Below are positions 6,241-14,066 of a stretch of 16,738 nt of DNA, piece by piece (position 1 is the first letter of the stretch; each line of letters opens with the position of its first letter). Both the position numbers and the translations under genes were made by a program. Location of the stretch: assembly GCA_027310735.1 (NCBI GenBank), contig DAIDAH010000011.1, positions 1 to 16,738 of the forward strand, in the 5' to 3' direction. This stretch comes from Methylotenera sp. GTDB taxonomy: Bacteria > Pseudomonadota > Gammaproteobacteria > Burkholderiales > Methylophilaceae. The notes beneath the pieces were generated by a model. It saw nothing but the letters and a program-made list of their open reading frames with translations. It was not told where the DNA came from and searched no databases.

Positions 6241-7569
6241 TTGAGTACTAATAATGCGCATGTAGCAGTAATTGGTGGTGGTTGTGCTGGTCTAAGTACC
6301 GCAGCCGCATTACTTGACCGCGGCATTCAAGTTACAGTCTTTGAAGCAAGCTCTCAACTAGGCGGGCGAGCCCGCACAGTTGCAGTTGAAAATAATAATC
6401 TACTGCACTTGCTAGACAATGGACAACATATTCTACTGGGTGCTTATCGTGAAACCTTAGCGTTATTATCCAAAATTGGTATCGATGAAAATCTAGCATT
6501 TTTACGCGTACCCTTGCAAATGAGCATGCACTCTATATCTGGGTTATCTGAGTTTTCATTAAAACCAGCCCAGTATTTACCTGTGCCACTGAATTTACTT
6601 GCTGGTTTTTTATGCTGTAATGGCTTAAGTCTTTCTGAACGCATTGTAGCAATCAAGCTGATGGCTACTCTAAAAAAAGACCAATATATTATAGCCATTG
6701 ATACACCACTAGAGCGGTTCTTAATTGACCAACAGCAATCCACAAAGTTGATTGAGGTGCTGTGGGAGCCATTATGCCTAGCTGCACTCAACACGCCAAT
6801 CAGCATCGCCAGTACACGTATATTTTTAAATGTGCTTCGTGATAGTTTTTCTAATGATAAAAAAAGTAGTGATTTCTTATTGCCACGATTAGATTTATCA
6901 AAAATCATCGCTCAGCCACTTTCGCACTATATTCACACAAAGGGCGGCAACATAGCATTAAACTCTCGAATTCGAAAACTCGAGGTAGATGCCAATGGTT
7001 TTAGTTTAACAACACGTAACAATAAGTCATTTTTTAGCCATGTAGTGATTGCTGTTGCACCAAAAAATATAGATAAACTGCTACAACCACTGCCAAAATT
7101 ACAATATTTGCTTGATCAAGTCGAGACTTATGGTTATCAACCAATTTATACGATTTATTTACAATATCCGCCAGAAACAATACTGCCAAGAATAATGACA
7201 GGCTTGACCAGATCGATTACACAATGGGTGTTCGACCGAGGCCAATTATGTGGAGAATTAGGCTTAATTTCTGTAGTTGTAAGTGCCAATGGTAGTCATC
7301 AGCAACTCACTCAAGATGAGCTTGCATTGGAGATAGCAAAAGAACTAGATCAGGTTTTTCCTGATCTTCCGCAGCCATTATGGTATAAAGTTATTGCTGA
7401 AAAACGTGCGACCTTTTCGTGTGTGCCTAACTTAGCTAGACCCACAAATAAGACGATGCAATCTGGCCTTTATCTAGCCGGCGATTACACCTATGCAGAT
7501 TATCCAGCAACGATTGAGGGTGCAATTAGAAGTGGCGCTAAATGTGCTGAACTTATCGCCAACAGCTAA
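6241..7569 (+). CDS. hpnE: Hydroxysqualene dehydroxylase HpnE (FAD-dependent)
   Basis: A 442-residue flavoprotein of the amine oxidase/phytoene desaturase type. By family knowledge it removes the hydroxyl of hydroxysqualene by reduction, giving squalene. The N-terminal dinucleotide-binding segment VAVIGGGCAGLSTAAAL (residues 8-24), acidic strand end VFEA (33-36) and LGGRART (41-47) bind FAD. The C-terminal GLYLAGDYTYADYPATIEGA (411-430) is the second flavin-contact motif. The start is TTG at 6241, two bases after the hpnD stop, supported by AAGG about seven bases upstream; the FAD motif begins only a few residues later, so a later start is unlikely. It ends the hpnCDE operon and converges on pheA with a 35-base gap, in which I see no standard terminator. 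Confidence 0.9.
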   Translation: MSTNNAHVAVIGGGCAGLSTAAALLDRGIQVTVFEASSQLGGRARTVAVENNNLLHLLDNGQHILLGAYRETLALLSKIGIDENLAFLRVPLQMSMHSISGLSEFSLKPAQYLPVPLNLLAGFLCCNGLSLSERIVAIKLMATLKKDQYIIAIDTPLERFLIDQQQSTKLIEVLWEPLCLAALNTPISIASTRIFLNVLRDSFSNDKKSSDFLLPRLDLSKIIAQPLSHYIHTKGGNIALNSRIRKLEVDANGFSLTTRNNKSFFSHVVIAVAPKNIDKLLQPLPKLQYLLDQVETYGYQPIYTIYLQYPPETILPRIMTGLTRSITQWVFDRGQLCGELGLISVVVSANGSHQQLTQDELALEIAKELDQVFPDLPQPLWYKVIAEKRATFSCVPNLARPTNKTMQSGLYLAGDYTYADYPATIEGAIRSGAKCAELIANS

Positions 7570-7597
7570 CGAACGGTTAACACTAGACTGACATGTA

Positions 7598-7611
7598 AAT
7601 TTAGCTAAATT
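7598..7611. repeat. Perfect AT-rich palindrome at the hpnE/pheA convergent junction
   Basis: AATTTAGCTAAATT is a 14-base perfect palindrome overlapping the pheA stop codon in the short gap between the converging hpnE and pheA genes. It has no GC-rich core or T-tract of the usual length, so it is at best a weak bidirectional end signal. Confidence 0.4.
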
Positions 7612-8687
7612 ACTGCTACAGGGTAAGAACCCAATACCTTCAAGAATAAAGCTCGGCTTTCGATTTCTTTAATAGCGGCTGCCACTTTTGAATCTAGATA
7701 ATGCCCTTCAATATCCACAAAAAACACGTAATCCCAAAGCCCTTGTTTAGATGGCCTTGATTCTAGTTTAGTCATGCTAACACCATGTCGCGACAACGGC
7801 TCAAGCAACTCAACAATCGCACCGGGTTTGTTTTTCGCGGTCATTACCAAGGATGTTCTATCATGTCCAGATGTAGCTACATCATGGTTACCTAACACCA
7901 AAAAGCGCGTAGTGTTTTTTGGGTCATCTTCAATGTTTTCAGCCAAAACATTAAGATCAAACAACTCTGCTGCTCGTTTGCTGGCAATAGCTGCAGCAAA
8001 CGTACCGTCAGCCAACACTAGGTCATGACTCATTTGTGCAGCACGAGCATTGCTGGTAACCGCCTCACGCTGAACCTTAGGTAAGGTTCTGTTGAGCCAC
8101 TCATGACATTGCGCCAAAGACTGAGTATGTGAAAATATATGTGAAATTTGGCTAATATCTGTTTGCTTGGAGAGTAAGCAATGATGAATCGGTAGCGTAA
8201 TTTCACCACAAATTTTCAATGGGCTGGCCAGTAGCAAATCAAGAGTCAACCCTATTGCACCTTCAGTAGAGTTTTCTACAGGCACTACACCGTAATCAGC
8301 CTGCCCCGCTTCTACCGTACGAAAAACCTCATCAATTGCACCGCAGACTACAGCATTTCTTCCCAAACCAAACTGTTTTAATGCAGCCTCTTCACTATAC
8401 GTACCAAGCGGACCTAAAAAAGCGATTGAAAGCTCTTTTTCAAGAGCACGACAATTCGACATGACACTACGAAAAATATTAGCTACAGCCTCAGCTGACA
8501 ACGGCCCTTGATTATTTGCCTGCAAGCGACGCAACACTTGTGCCTCACGCTCAGGGCGATAAATAACACCATCATCTTTCAAACTACCAATTTGACGTGC
8601 TAGTTTAGCCCGCTCATTCACGAGCTTAAGCACTTGCTCATCAATGGCATCAATTTCATCACGGTGCTGTTTAAGTAGCTCAATCAT
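7605..8687 (-). CDS. pheA: Bifunctional chorismate mutase / prephenate dehydratase (P-protein)
   Basis: A 360-residue cytosolic enzyme that turns chorismate into prephenate and then phenylpyruvate, the precursor of phenylalanine. Three parts are visible in order. The AroQ-type chorismate mutase helix bundle spans residues 1-85, with RxxLARQIG and YRPEREAQVLRR. The prephenate dehydratase spans about 87-265, starting IAFLGPLGTYSEEAA and carrying the catalytic T260-R261-F262. A regulatory ACT domain spans about 278-355, with GAIVELLEPL and ESRP (309-312), the phenylalanine-binding motifs. The ATG overlaps the serC stop by four bases (ATGA), so translation is coupled. It is the last gene of gyrA-serC-pheA here. 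Feedback inhibition by phenylalanine is expected from the ACT motifs. Confidence 0.97.
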   Translation of the reverse strand: MIELLKQHRDEIDAIDEQVLKLVNERAKLARQIGSLKDDGVIYRPEREAQVLRRLQANNQGPLSAEAVANIFRSVMSNCRALEKELSIAFLGPLGTYSEEAALKQFGLGRNAVVCGAIDEVFRTVEAGQADYGVVPVENSTEGAIGLTLDLLLASPLKICGEITLPIHHCLLSKQTDISQISHIFSHTQSLAQCHEWLNRTLPKVQREAVTSNARAAQMSHDLVLADGTFAAAIASKRAAELFDLNVLAENIEDDPKNTTRFLVLGNHDVATSGHDRTSLVMTAKNKPGAIVELLEPLSRHGVSMTKLESRPSKQGLWDYVFFVDIEGHYLDSKVAAAIKEIESRALFLKVLGSYPVAVI

Positions 8688-9766
8688 TTTGAGTACTGCT
8701 TTTCAAAATTTTGCATGTATGTAACTAAAGCTTGAACGCCCTCTAGTGGCATAGCATTATAGATAGAAGCGCGCATTCCACCGACCATACGATGGCCTTT
8801 TAATTGCAATAAACCATTCGCTTCCGCGCCTTTTAAAAAAGCGTCATTGAGTGATTCGTCACGTAAGAAAAAGGGAATATTCATGCGTGAGCGATTAGAA
8901 ATTGCCACATTATTCAGATAAAAATCTGTTGAATCAATGTATTCATAAAGTAAGTTAGCTTTGGCAATATTCACTTGTTCAATTGCAGCAACACCGCCCT
9001 GCGCCAACAACCACTCAAAGACCAAACCTGCAATATAAATACTATAGGTTGGCGGCGTATTAATCATGGATTGATTTTCAGCCTGTGTTTTCCAATTAAA
9101 AACCGCTGGAGTGAGAGTTGAAGCTCGGTCAAGCAAGTCCTCTCGTACAATCACAATACATAAACCAGCTGGTCCTATATTCTTTTGTGCACCACCGTAA
9201 ATAACGCCATATTGGCTAACATCAATCGGCCGGGAAAGTATATGTGAAGACATATCGGCAACAATAGGTACATCACCCGCGTCAGGTAAACCATCAAATT
9301 CAACACCGTTAATTGTTTCATTGGTACAAATGTGCAAGTACGCAGCACTCTTGTTCAATTTCCAACTAGAAAATTCAGGTACACTCGTGAACTTGTTAGC
9401 TTCACTACTAGCAACGACGTTAATCTCTCCATAAGCATTCGCATCTTCTACGCTACGTTTAGACCAAGCACCAGTCACCACATAATCCGCAGCGCCACCA
9501 TTAAGCAAATTCATAGGAATAATTGCATTTTCAGCAATAGCCCCACCCTGCAAGAACAGCACTTTATAATTATCAGGAATGCTCAAAAGCGTACGTAAAT
9601 CGGCCTCGGTTTTAGCCAAGATGCTGGTGAACTCTTTGCCACGATGAGACATTTCCATCACGCTCATGCCAGAGCCATGCCAATCGAGCATTTCAGCCTG
9701 TGCACGCGCTAAAACTGGCTTAGGTAATACCGCTGGGCCAGCAGAAAAATTATAAATTTTCGTCAT
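8684..9766 (-). CDS. serC: Phosphoserine aminotransferase
   Basis: A 360-residue pyridoxal phosphate enzyme that makes 3-phosphoserine from 3-phosphohydroxypyruvate and glutamate in serine synthesis; the same enzyme also serves pyridoxal phosphate synthesis in many proteobacteria. The N-terminal NFSAGPAVLP (residues 6-15) is the family signature, and the cofactor lysine is K195 in YGGAQKNIGPAG. Length is normal. The gene is 60 bases downstream of gyrA and overlaps pheA by four bases. Its ribosome binding site is poor. A small inverted repeat ATCGT/ACGAT (9780-9784 and 9789-9793) lies in the gap from gyrA but is too weak to be called a terminator. Confidence 0.97.
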   Translation of the reverse strand: MTKIYNFSAGPAVLPKPVLARAQAEMLDWHGSGMSVMEMSHRGKEFTSILAKTEADLRTLLSIPDNYKVLFLQGGAIAENAIIPMNLLNGGAADYVVTGAWSKRSVEDANAYGEINVVASSEANKFTSVPEFSSWKLNKSAAYLHICTNETINGVEFDGLPDAGDVPIVADMSSHILSRPIDVSQYGVIYGGAQKNIGPAGLCIVIVREDLLDRASTLTPAVFNWKTQAENQSMINTPPTYSIYIAGLVFEWLLAQGGVAAIEQVNIAKANLLYEYIDSTDFYLNNVAISNRSRMNIPFFLRDESLNDAFLKGAEANGLLQLKGHRMVGGMRASIYNAMPLEGVQALVTYMQNFEKQYSK

Positions 9767-9826
9767 ACGTCTATTTTAAATCGTTGTCACGATAGTTGGT
9801 TTTAGAGATATCTTTTCAGCGCAGCT

Positions 9827-12445
9827 TTATTCGTTGCTGTCAGTCGATTCTGGTGTATCCGTAACATCAATTTCTTGTGAGTCAGAAGTAACATCAACAT
9901 CAGTTTCTTGATCATCAGATTCTACAATCTTCTCAAGACCAGAAAGTTTCTCACCTTCACCCAGATTAATTAATGTCACACCTTGTGTAGCACGGCCTAA
10001 CTCGCGAATTTCCTTTACGCGAGTACGGATCAACACGCCACCTGTAGTAATGAGCATAATTTCATCGTCTTCATTCACCAGCTTAGCCGCTACGACTAAA
10101 CCATTACGCTCACTGATTGCAATAGCTTTAACGCCTTGCGTACCACGGCCAGAATGGCGGAAGTCAGACAATACAGTTCGTTTACCGTAACCATTTTCTG
10201 TTGCAACTAAAACTGATTGCTGGTCATTATCAGCAATTAATAGTGACAATACTTGCTGATCTTCAGCCAATTTCATACCACGAACACCGCGCGTTGCACG
10301 CCCCATTGAACGCACGTCATCTTCACTGAACCATACAGCCTTACCACCGTTAGAAACTAAAATTACGTCATTTTCGCCATTGGTGATTTCAGCGCCGATG
10401 AGGAAGTCACCTTCATCTAAATTGATTGCGATAATGCCTGATTTACGTGGGTTAGCGAAGTCAGACAGTGGTGTTTTCTTGACGGTACCTTGTGAAGTTG
10501 CCATGAAAATAAAGTGATTTTCGTCGAATTCTTTTACTGAAAGAATCGCGTTAATTTTCTCACCCTCTTCGAGAGGGAACAAGTTCACAATAGGCTTGCC
10601 GCGACCTGTACGACTTCCTTGCGGCACTTCATAGACTTTCAACCAATAGACTTGTCCGCGGCTACTGAAGCATAGGATGTAATCATGCGTGTTAGCGACA
10701 AACATCTTGTCAATAAAATCATCTTCTTTAGTTTGAGCTGCTTGTTTACCACGACCACCGCGGCGTTGCGCACGATACTCATCCAGCGGCTGAGACTTCA
10801 CATAACCGGTATGCGATAAAGTCACGACGACATCTTGTGGTGTGATGAAATCTTCCAAAGATAAGTCTTGTGCGTTCACTACAATTTCACTGCGACGTTT
10901 GTCACCAAATTGCTTACGGATTTCAGTCAACTCATCCGTAATAATAGCTGTCACTCGAGCTGGTGTCGCAAGAATATCAAGTAAATCAGCAATAATATCC
11001 ATCACCTCTTTATATTCACTTACCACCTTATCTTGCTCTAGGCCAGTCAAACGTTGTAAGCGCATTTGCAGAATTTCTTGTGCTTGCACATCACTCAATT
11101 TATAGCCATTAGGCGTTAAACCAAAATCAACACTTAAACCTTCAGGGCGCGAAGCTTCCATCGCCGCACGTTTTAACATCTCCTCAACGACTGGTGAGTG
11201 CCATGACTTGACCATCAAAGCGATTTTAGCTTCTGGTGGTGTTGGTGCTGCTTTGATGATCGCAATCATCTCGTCCACATTAGCAAGCGCAACGGCTAAG
11301 CCTTCTAGAATATGACCTCGTGCACGCGCTTTTTTCAACTCAAACACGGTGCGACGAGTAATCACTTCACGTCTATGGCGCAAGAAAGCTTCAAGCATTT
11401 GCTTCAAGTTTAGCAAGCGTGGCTGACCATCTAGCAATGCCACCATATTCATACCAAAGGTGTCTTGCAACTGCGTTTGCTTGTAAAGATTATTCAGCAC
11501 AACCTCAGCAATTTCGCCGCGTTTAAGCTCGATTACGACACGCATACCTGACTTATCAGATTCATCACGCAAATCTGAAATACCGTCTATTTTCTTCTCA
11601 TTGACTAATTCAGCAATTTTTTCAACGAAGGTTTTTTTGTTCACCTGATACGGCAGCTCGTCCACAATCAATGCTTGGCGACCACCTCGTTCTAAATCTT
11701 CAACATGGGTACGACCACGCATCACAACGCGGCCTCGACCTGTGCGATAGCCTTCTTTAACACCAACCGTACCGTAAATAACACCTGCTGTTGGAAAGTC
11801 CGGCGCGGGCACTAATTCGATCAATTCTTCAATACCCATTTCAGGGTCTTTAAGTAATGCAAAGCATGCATCCAACACTTCATTTAAGTTATGCGGTGGA
11901 ATATTTGTTGCCATACCTACAGCAATACCAGAACTGCCGTTAATGAGTAAGTTTGGAATACGTGCTGGCATAATGAGCGGTTCATGCTCACTACCATCAT
12001 AATTCGGGCCAAAATCCACTGTTTCTTTGTCAATATCAGCCAATAACTCATGTGCGATTTTTGACATACGGATTTCGGTATACCGCATTGCCGCAGCATT
12101 ATCGCCATCCACAGAACCGAAGTTACCTTGACCATCTACTAGCATATAACGCAAACTAAAGTCCTGCGCCATACGAACAATGGTGTCATATACCGCAGTA
12201 TCGCCGTGCGGATGGTATTTACCGATTACATCACCTACGATACGGGCAGACTTCTTATACGGTTTGTTATAATCGTTACTAAGCTCATGCATCGCAAATA
12301 AAACACGACGATGTACTGGTTTTAAACCATCGCGCACGTCTGGCAACGCTCGCCCTACAATTACGCTCATAGCGTAATCTAGGTATGACCGACGCATCTC
12401 ATCTTCCAGACTGATTGGTAAGGTTTCTTTAGCGAATTGATCCAT
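9827..12445 (-). CDS. gyrA: DNA gyrase subunit A
   Basis: An 872-residue subunit of the essential type II topoisomerase that introduces negative supercoils; it carries the DNA-cleaving tyrosine and the DNA-wrapping domain and works with GyrB. The catalytic tyrosine is Y122 in AAAMRYTEIRM. The quinolone-resistance-determining region reads HPHGDTAVYDTIVRMAQ, with T83 and D87 in E. coli numbering. The GyrA box QRRGGRG lies at about residue 557 at the start of the beta-pinwheel C-terminal domain. The last 35 or so residues are rich in Asp, Glu, Ser and Thr, an acidic tail known in E. coli GyrA to modulate supercoiling. The ATG at 12445 is followed directly by the conserved start region (PISLEDEMRRSYLDYAMSVI). 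It heads the gyrA-serC-pheA group. Confidence 0.98.
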   Translation of the reverse strand: MDQFAKETLPISLEDEMRRSYLDYAMSVIVGRALPDVRDGLKPVHRRVLFAMHELSNDYNKPYKKSARIVGDVIGKYHPHGDTAVYDTIVRMAQDFSLRYMLVDGQGNFGSVDGDNAAAMRYTEIRMSKIAHELLADIDKETVDFGPNYDGSEHEPLIMPARIPNLLINGSSGIAVGMATNIPPHNLNEVLDACFALLKDPEMGIEELIELVPAPDFPTAGVIYGTVGVKEGYRTGRGRVVMRGRTHVEDLERGGRQALIVDELPYQVNKKTFVEKIAELVNEKKIDGISDLRDESDKSGMRVVIELKRGEIAEVVLNNLYKQTQLQDTFGMNMVALLDGQPRLLNLKQMLEAFLRHRREVITRRTVFELKKARARGHILEGLAVALANVDEMIAIIKAAPTPPEAKIALMVKSWHSPVVEEMLKRAAMEASRPEGLSVDFGLTPNGYKLSDVQAQEILQMRLQRLTGLEQDKVVSEYKEVMDIIADLLDILATPARVTAIITDELTEIRKQFGDKRRSEIVVNAQDLSLEDFITPQDVVVTLSHTGYVKSQPLDEYRAQRRGGRGKQAAQTKEDDFIDKMFVANTHDYILCFSSRGQVYWLKVYEVPQGSRTGRGKPIVNLFPLEEGEKINAILSVKEFDENHFIFMATSQGTVKKTPLSDFANPRKSGIIAINLDEGDFLIGAEITNGENDVILVSNGGKAVWFSEDDVRSMGRATRGVRGMKLAEDQQVLSLLIADNDQQSVLVATENGYGKRTVLSDFRHSGRGTQGVKAIAISERNGLVVAAKLVNEDDEIMLITTGGVLIRTRVKEIRELGRATQGVTLINLGEGEKLSGLEKIVESDDQETDVDVTSDSQEIDVTDTPESTDSNE

Positions 12446-12482
12446 GTGCAGACTTACTTATAATGGTTATTATGTGTTACAA

Positions 12483-12491
12483 ATTTTAACA
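12483..12491 (-). promoter_or_regulatory. Possible extended -10 promoter of gyrA
   Basis: On the minus strand TGT-TAAAAT is an extended -10 element with five of six bases matching TATAAT, about 40 bases before the gyrA start codon. No good -35 lies 16-18 bases further upstream, which an extended -10 can tolerate. Low-confidence call from sequence alone. Confidence 0.3.
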
Positions 12492-12553
12492 TAAATAGCA
12501 CACGTTTTAGTGGATTTAGCCGCACTTTTCATGCTGCATTGCAAACTAAAACA

Positions 12554-12574
12554 GTTAGGGCATTGCGCCCTAAC
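12554..12574 (-). terminator. Intrinsic terminator downstream of metZ
   Basis: An eight-pair perfect stem GTTAGGGC/GCCCTAAC (12554-12561 and 12567-12574) with a five-base loop. On the minus strand it is followed by TGTTTTAG, a short T-rich tail. It lies about 100 bases past the metZ stop and separates metZ from gyrA. Confidence 0.7.
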
Positions 12575-12624
12575 TTTAGGCTTAAATAGGTGTGTTTTTA
12601 GTACACTTACGGTGATTTATTTCT

Positions 12625-12651
12625 ACTGTTAATTTTTAAAAAATCAACAGT
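12625..12651. repeat. AT-rich 27-base inverted repeat after metZ
   Basis: Arms ACTGTTAATTTTT (12625-12637) and AAAAATCAACAGT (12639-12651) pair over 13 positions with a single mismatch, leaving one central base. It begins 22 bases after the metZ stop. As RNA it is a long but AT-rich hairpin without a GC core; as DNA it could be a binding site. It may protect the metZ transcript 3' end or be a decayed terminator. Confidence 0.5.
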
Positions 12652-12673
12652 TATTTTAACGCCAGAAAAAGTA

Positions 12674-13861
12674 TTATTTTGTCAAAAAGGCCAGATCTGC
12701 TTTTAAGTCATCAATATGCTCAAGACCCACTGCAATTCTAACCAAACCATCTCCAATACCAGCAGCCGTACGCGCTTCAGCAGTTACTCGACTATGTGTA
12801 GTCGTGGCTGGGTGTGTAATCGTACTTTTTGCATCACCCAAATTAGCCGTAATTGAAATCAACTGTGTTGCATCAATCAACGCCCAAGCTGCCTGTTGTT
12901 GTGTTTGGCCTAATTTTGCTTTCAAATCAAAGCTGACAATACCACCACCACTACTTTGCTGACGCATTGCTAATAAATGTTGCGGATGAGATGGCAAACC
13001 AGGGTAATAGACACACGCCACCTGCGGCTGTACCTCCAACCATGCGGCTAACGCCAAAGCATTTTTTGAGTGCGCTTCCATGCGGACATACAATGTTTCC
13101 AACCCTTTTAAAAACACCCATGCATTAAATGCACTCATGGTCACACCAGCTGTACGCAAAAAGCCATACACTGGCTCCATCAGCACCTTACTCCCGAGTA
13201 CAGCTCCACCCAAACATCTGCCCTGCCCGTCTATATATTTGGTCGCGGAATGAATAACAATATCAGCACCAAGTTGCAATGGCTTTTGAATCGCTGGTGT
13301 GCAAAAACAATTATCTACCACCAAATATGCACCCGCTTTATGTGCAATATCGGCCAGCACTTGAATATCGCATACATCTGTAAGCGGATTCGAAGGAGTT
13401 TCCACAAAAAACAATTTAGTTCTCGGCGTAATAGCCGCTTGCCACTCATCTGGATTAGTTAATGATACAAAAGTTACCAACAAGCCCCAACGCGCAAGAA
13501 TATTACTAAACAACTGCACACTAGTACCAAAAATACTACGTGAAGCGACAATATGATCGCCTGCGTTACATGTACCCATTACACAAGCTAAAATTGCAGA
13601 CATACCACTTGATGTTGCTACACACTGCTCCGCCCCCTCCAAAGCCGCCAACTTATTTTGAAACATGGTAACGGTTGGATTGGTAAAACGTGAATAGATA
13701 TTACCAGGCTCCGTGCCACCAAAGCGTGCGGCGGCTTGTGCAGCACTATTAAACCTGAAGCTGGAATTCAGAAACAAGGCTTCTGAATTTTCACCAAATT
13801 CAGTCATTTCACTGCCAGCACGAACTGATAGCGTTTCAGGGTGATATTGATTGATTGTCAT
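12674..13861 (-). CDS. metZ: O-succinylhomoserine sulfhydrylase MetZ
   Basis: A 395-residue pyridoxal phosphate enzyme of the Cys/Met metabolism (gamma) family. It makes homocysteine from O-succinylhomoserine and sulfide in direct sulfhydrylation. Visible features are YSRFTNPT (residues 56-63, phosphate contact), SSGMSAI (84-90), DNCFCTPAIQKPLQLGAD (183-200) and the cofactor lysine K208 in HSATKYIDGQGR. SITANLGDAKS is the usual substrate-carboxylate region. Assignment as MetZ over cystathionine gamma-synthase or MetY follows from the purF-metZ gene order and overall sequence character. The ATG at 13861 follows an AGGAG ribosome binding site 11 bases upstream. The gene is controlled by its own promoter and a SAM-II riboswitch with terminator in the gap from purF. 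Confidence 0.94.
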   Translation of the reverse strand: MTINQYHPETLSVRAGSEMTEFGENSEALFLNSSFRFNSAAQAAARFGGTEPGNIYSRFTNPTVTMFQNKLAALEGAEQCVATSSGMSAILACVMGTCNAGDHIVASRSIFGTSVQLFSNILARWGLLVTFVSLTNPDEWQAAITPRTKLFFVETPSNPLTDVCDIQVLADIAHKAGAYLVVDNCFCTPAIQKPLQLGADIVIHSATKYIDGQGRCLGGAVLGSKVLMEPVYGFLRTAGVTMSAFNAWVFLKGLETLYVRMEAHSKNALALAAWLEVQPQVACVYYPGLPSHPQHLLAMRQQSSGGGIVSFDLKAKLGQTQQQAAWALIDATQLISITANLGDAKSTITHPATTTHSRVTAEARTAAGIGDGLVRIAVGLEHIDDLKADLAFLTK

Positions 13862-13901
13862 ATATTTTCTTACTCCTAATATTTAGGTGCTCTTGAGGCA
13901 T

Positions 13902-13942
13902 AAAAAACCCGTTTGAGCCATTGTAGCTAAAACGGGTTTTTT
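13902..13942 (-). terminator. Riboswitch-controlled intrinsic terminator in the metZ leader
   Basis: On the minus strand AAAAAACCCGTTT (13942-13930) pairs with AAACGGGTTTTTT (13914-13902) over 13 pairs. After one T/C mismatch the stem extends by AGC/GCT, closing a seven-base loop TACAATG. The run of six T forms the termination tract. The sequence would also work in the other direction. It lies 41 bases before the metZ start, downstream of the SAM-II aptamer. The upper 5' arm (TTTTAGCT, 13932-13925) is complementary to AGCTAAAG of the aptamer (13956-13949), giving a competing antiterminator. Confidence 0.85.
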
Positions 13943-13943
13943 A

Positions 13944-14024
13944 ACTCGCTTTAGCTGTATTTATAAGGCGCCCGCAAGCTGAGTAAGACTTTGTCTAAGC
14001 TAAGTCACTCAAATCAGCGCAAGT
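13944..14024 (-). ncRNA. SAM-II (SAM-alpha) riboswitch upstream of metZ
   Basis: The minus-strand leader contains GCGCTGATTT (14020-14011) and later GCGCCTTATAAATACAGCTAAA (13971-13950, key parts TATAAAT and AGCTAAA). These match the conserved blocks I recall for the SAM-II aptamer (CGCUGAUUU, then CGC, GAUAAAU, AGCUAAA). GCGC at 14020-14017 pairs with GCGC at 13971-13968 as P1. ACTC-a-GCTT (13984-13976) is complementary to AAGCGAGT (13951-13944), a fitting pseudoknot helix with one bulged base. The loop carries a longer insert than the minimal 52-nucleotide form; GACTT/AAGTC (14006-14002 and 13991-13987) folds it into an extra hairpin. The ligand is S-adenosylmethionine; the regulated gene metZ makes its precursor homocysteine. 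Confidence 0.8.
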
Positions 14025-14026
14025 TC

Positions 14027-14055
14027 ATGTTATGCCTAACTTATATAAACGTCAA
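14027..14055 (-). promoter_or_regulatory. Sigma-70-type promoter of the metZ riboswitch leader
   Basis: Minus-strand -35 TTGACG (14050-14055, five of six) and -10 TAACAT (14027-14032, four of six) are separated by exactly 17 bases. The promoter starts 12 bases after the purF stop and predicts transcription from about 14020, which is right at the 5' edge of the SAM-II aptamer. That agreement supports both calls and gives metZ expression independent of the purF operon. Confidence 0.7.
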
Positions 14056-14066
14056 GGTACAGACAT

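Noticed and set aside
6444..6908. A 154-codon open frame antisense to hpnE, and a 123-codon one antisense to the integrase gene (2002-2373).
   Set aside because: Both are fully covered by genes with clear catalytic motifs, show no recognisable protein features and are explained by codon structure of the opposite strand.
7598..7611. AATTTAGCTAAATT as a bidirectional terminator for hpnE and pheA.
   Set aside because: The stem is nearly all A/T and no T-tract of usual length follows on either strand; kept only as a palindrome.
9780..9793. ATCGT/ACGAT inverted repeat as a terminator between gyrA and serC.
   Set aside because: Only five pairs with no proper T run; serC has no clear promoter of its own, so cotranscription is more likely.
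13902..13942. The hairpin as a plain purF terminator with metZ read from a promoter inside it (TACAAT in the loop).
   Set aside because: No -35 lies at a suitable distance from TACAAT, while a good promoter and a SAM-II-like leader lie upstream; attenuation explains the layout better, though it may also stop purF transcripts.
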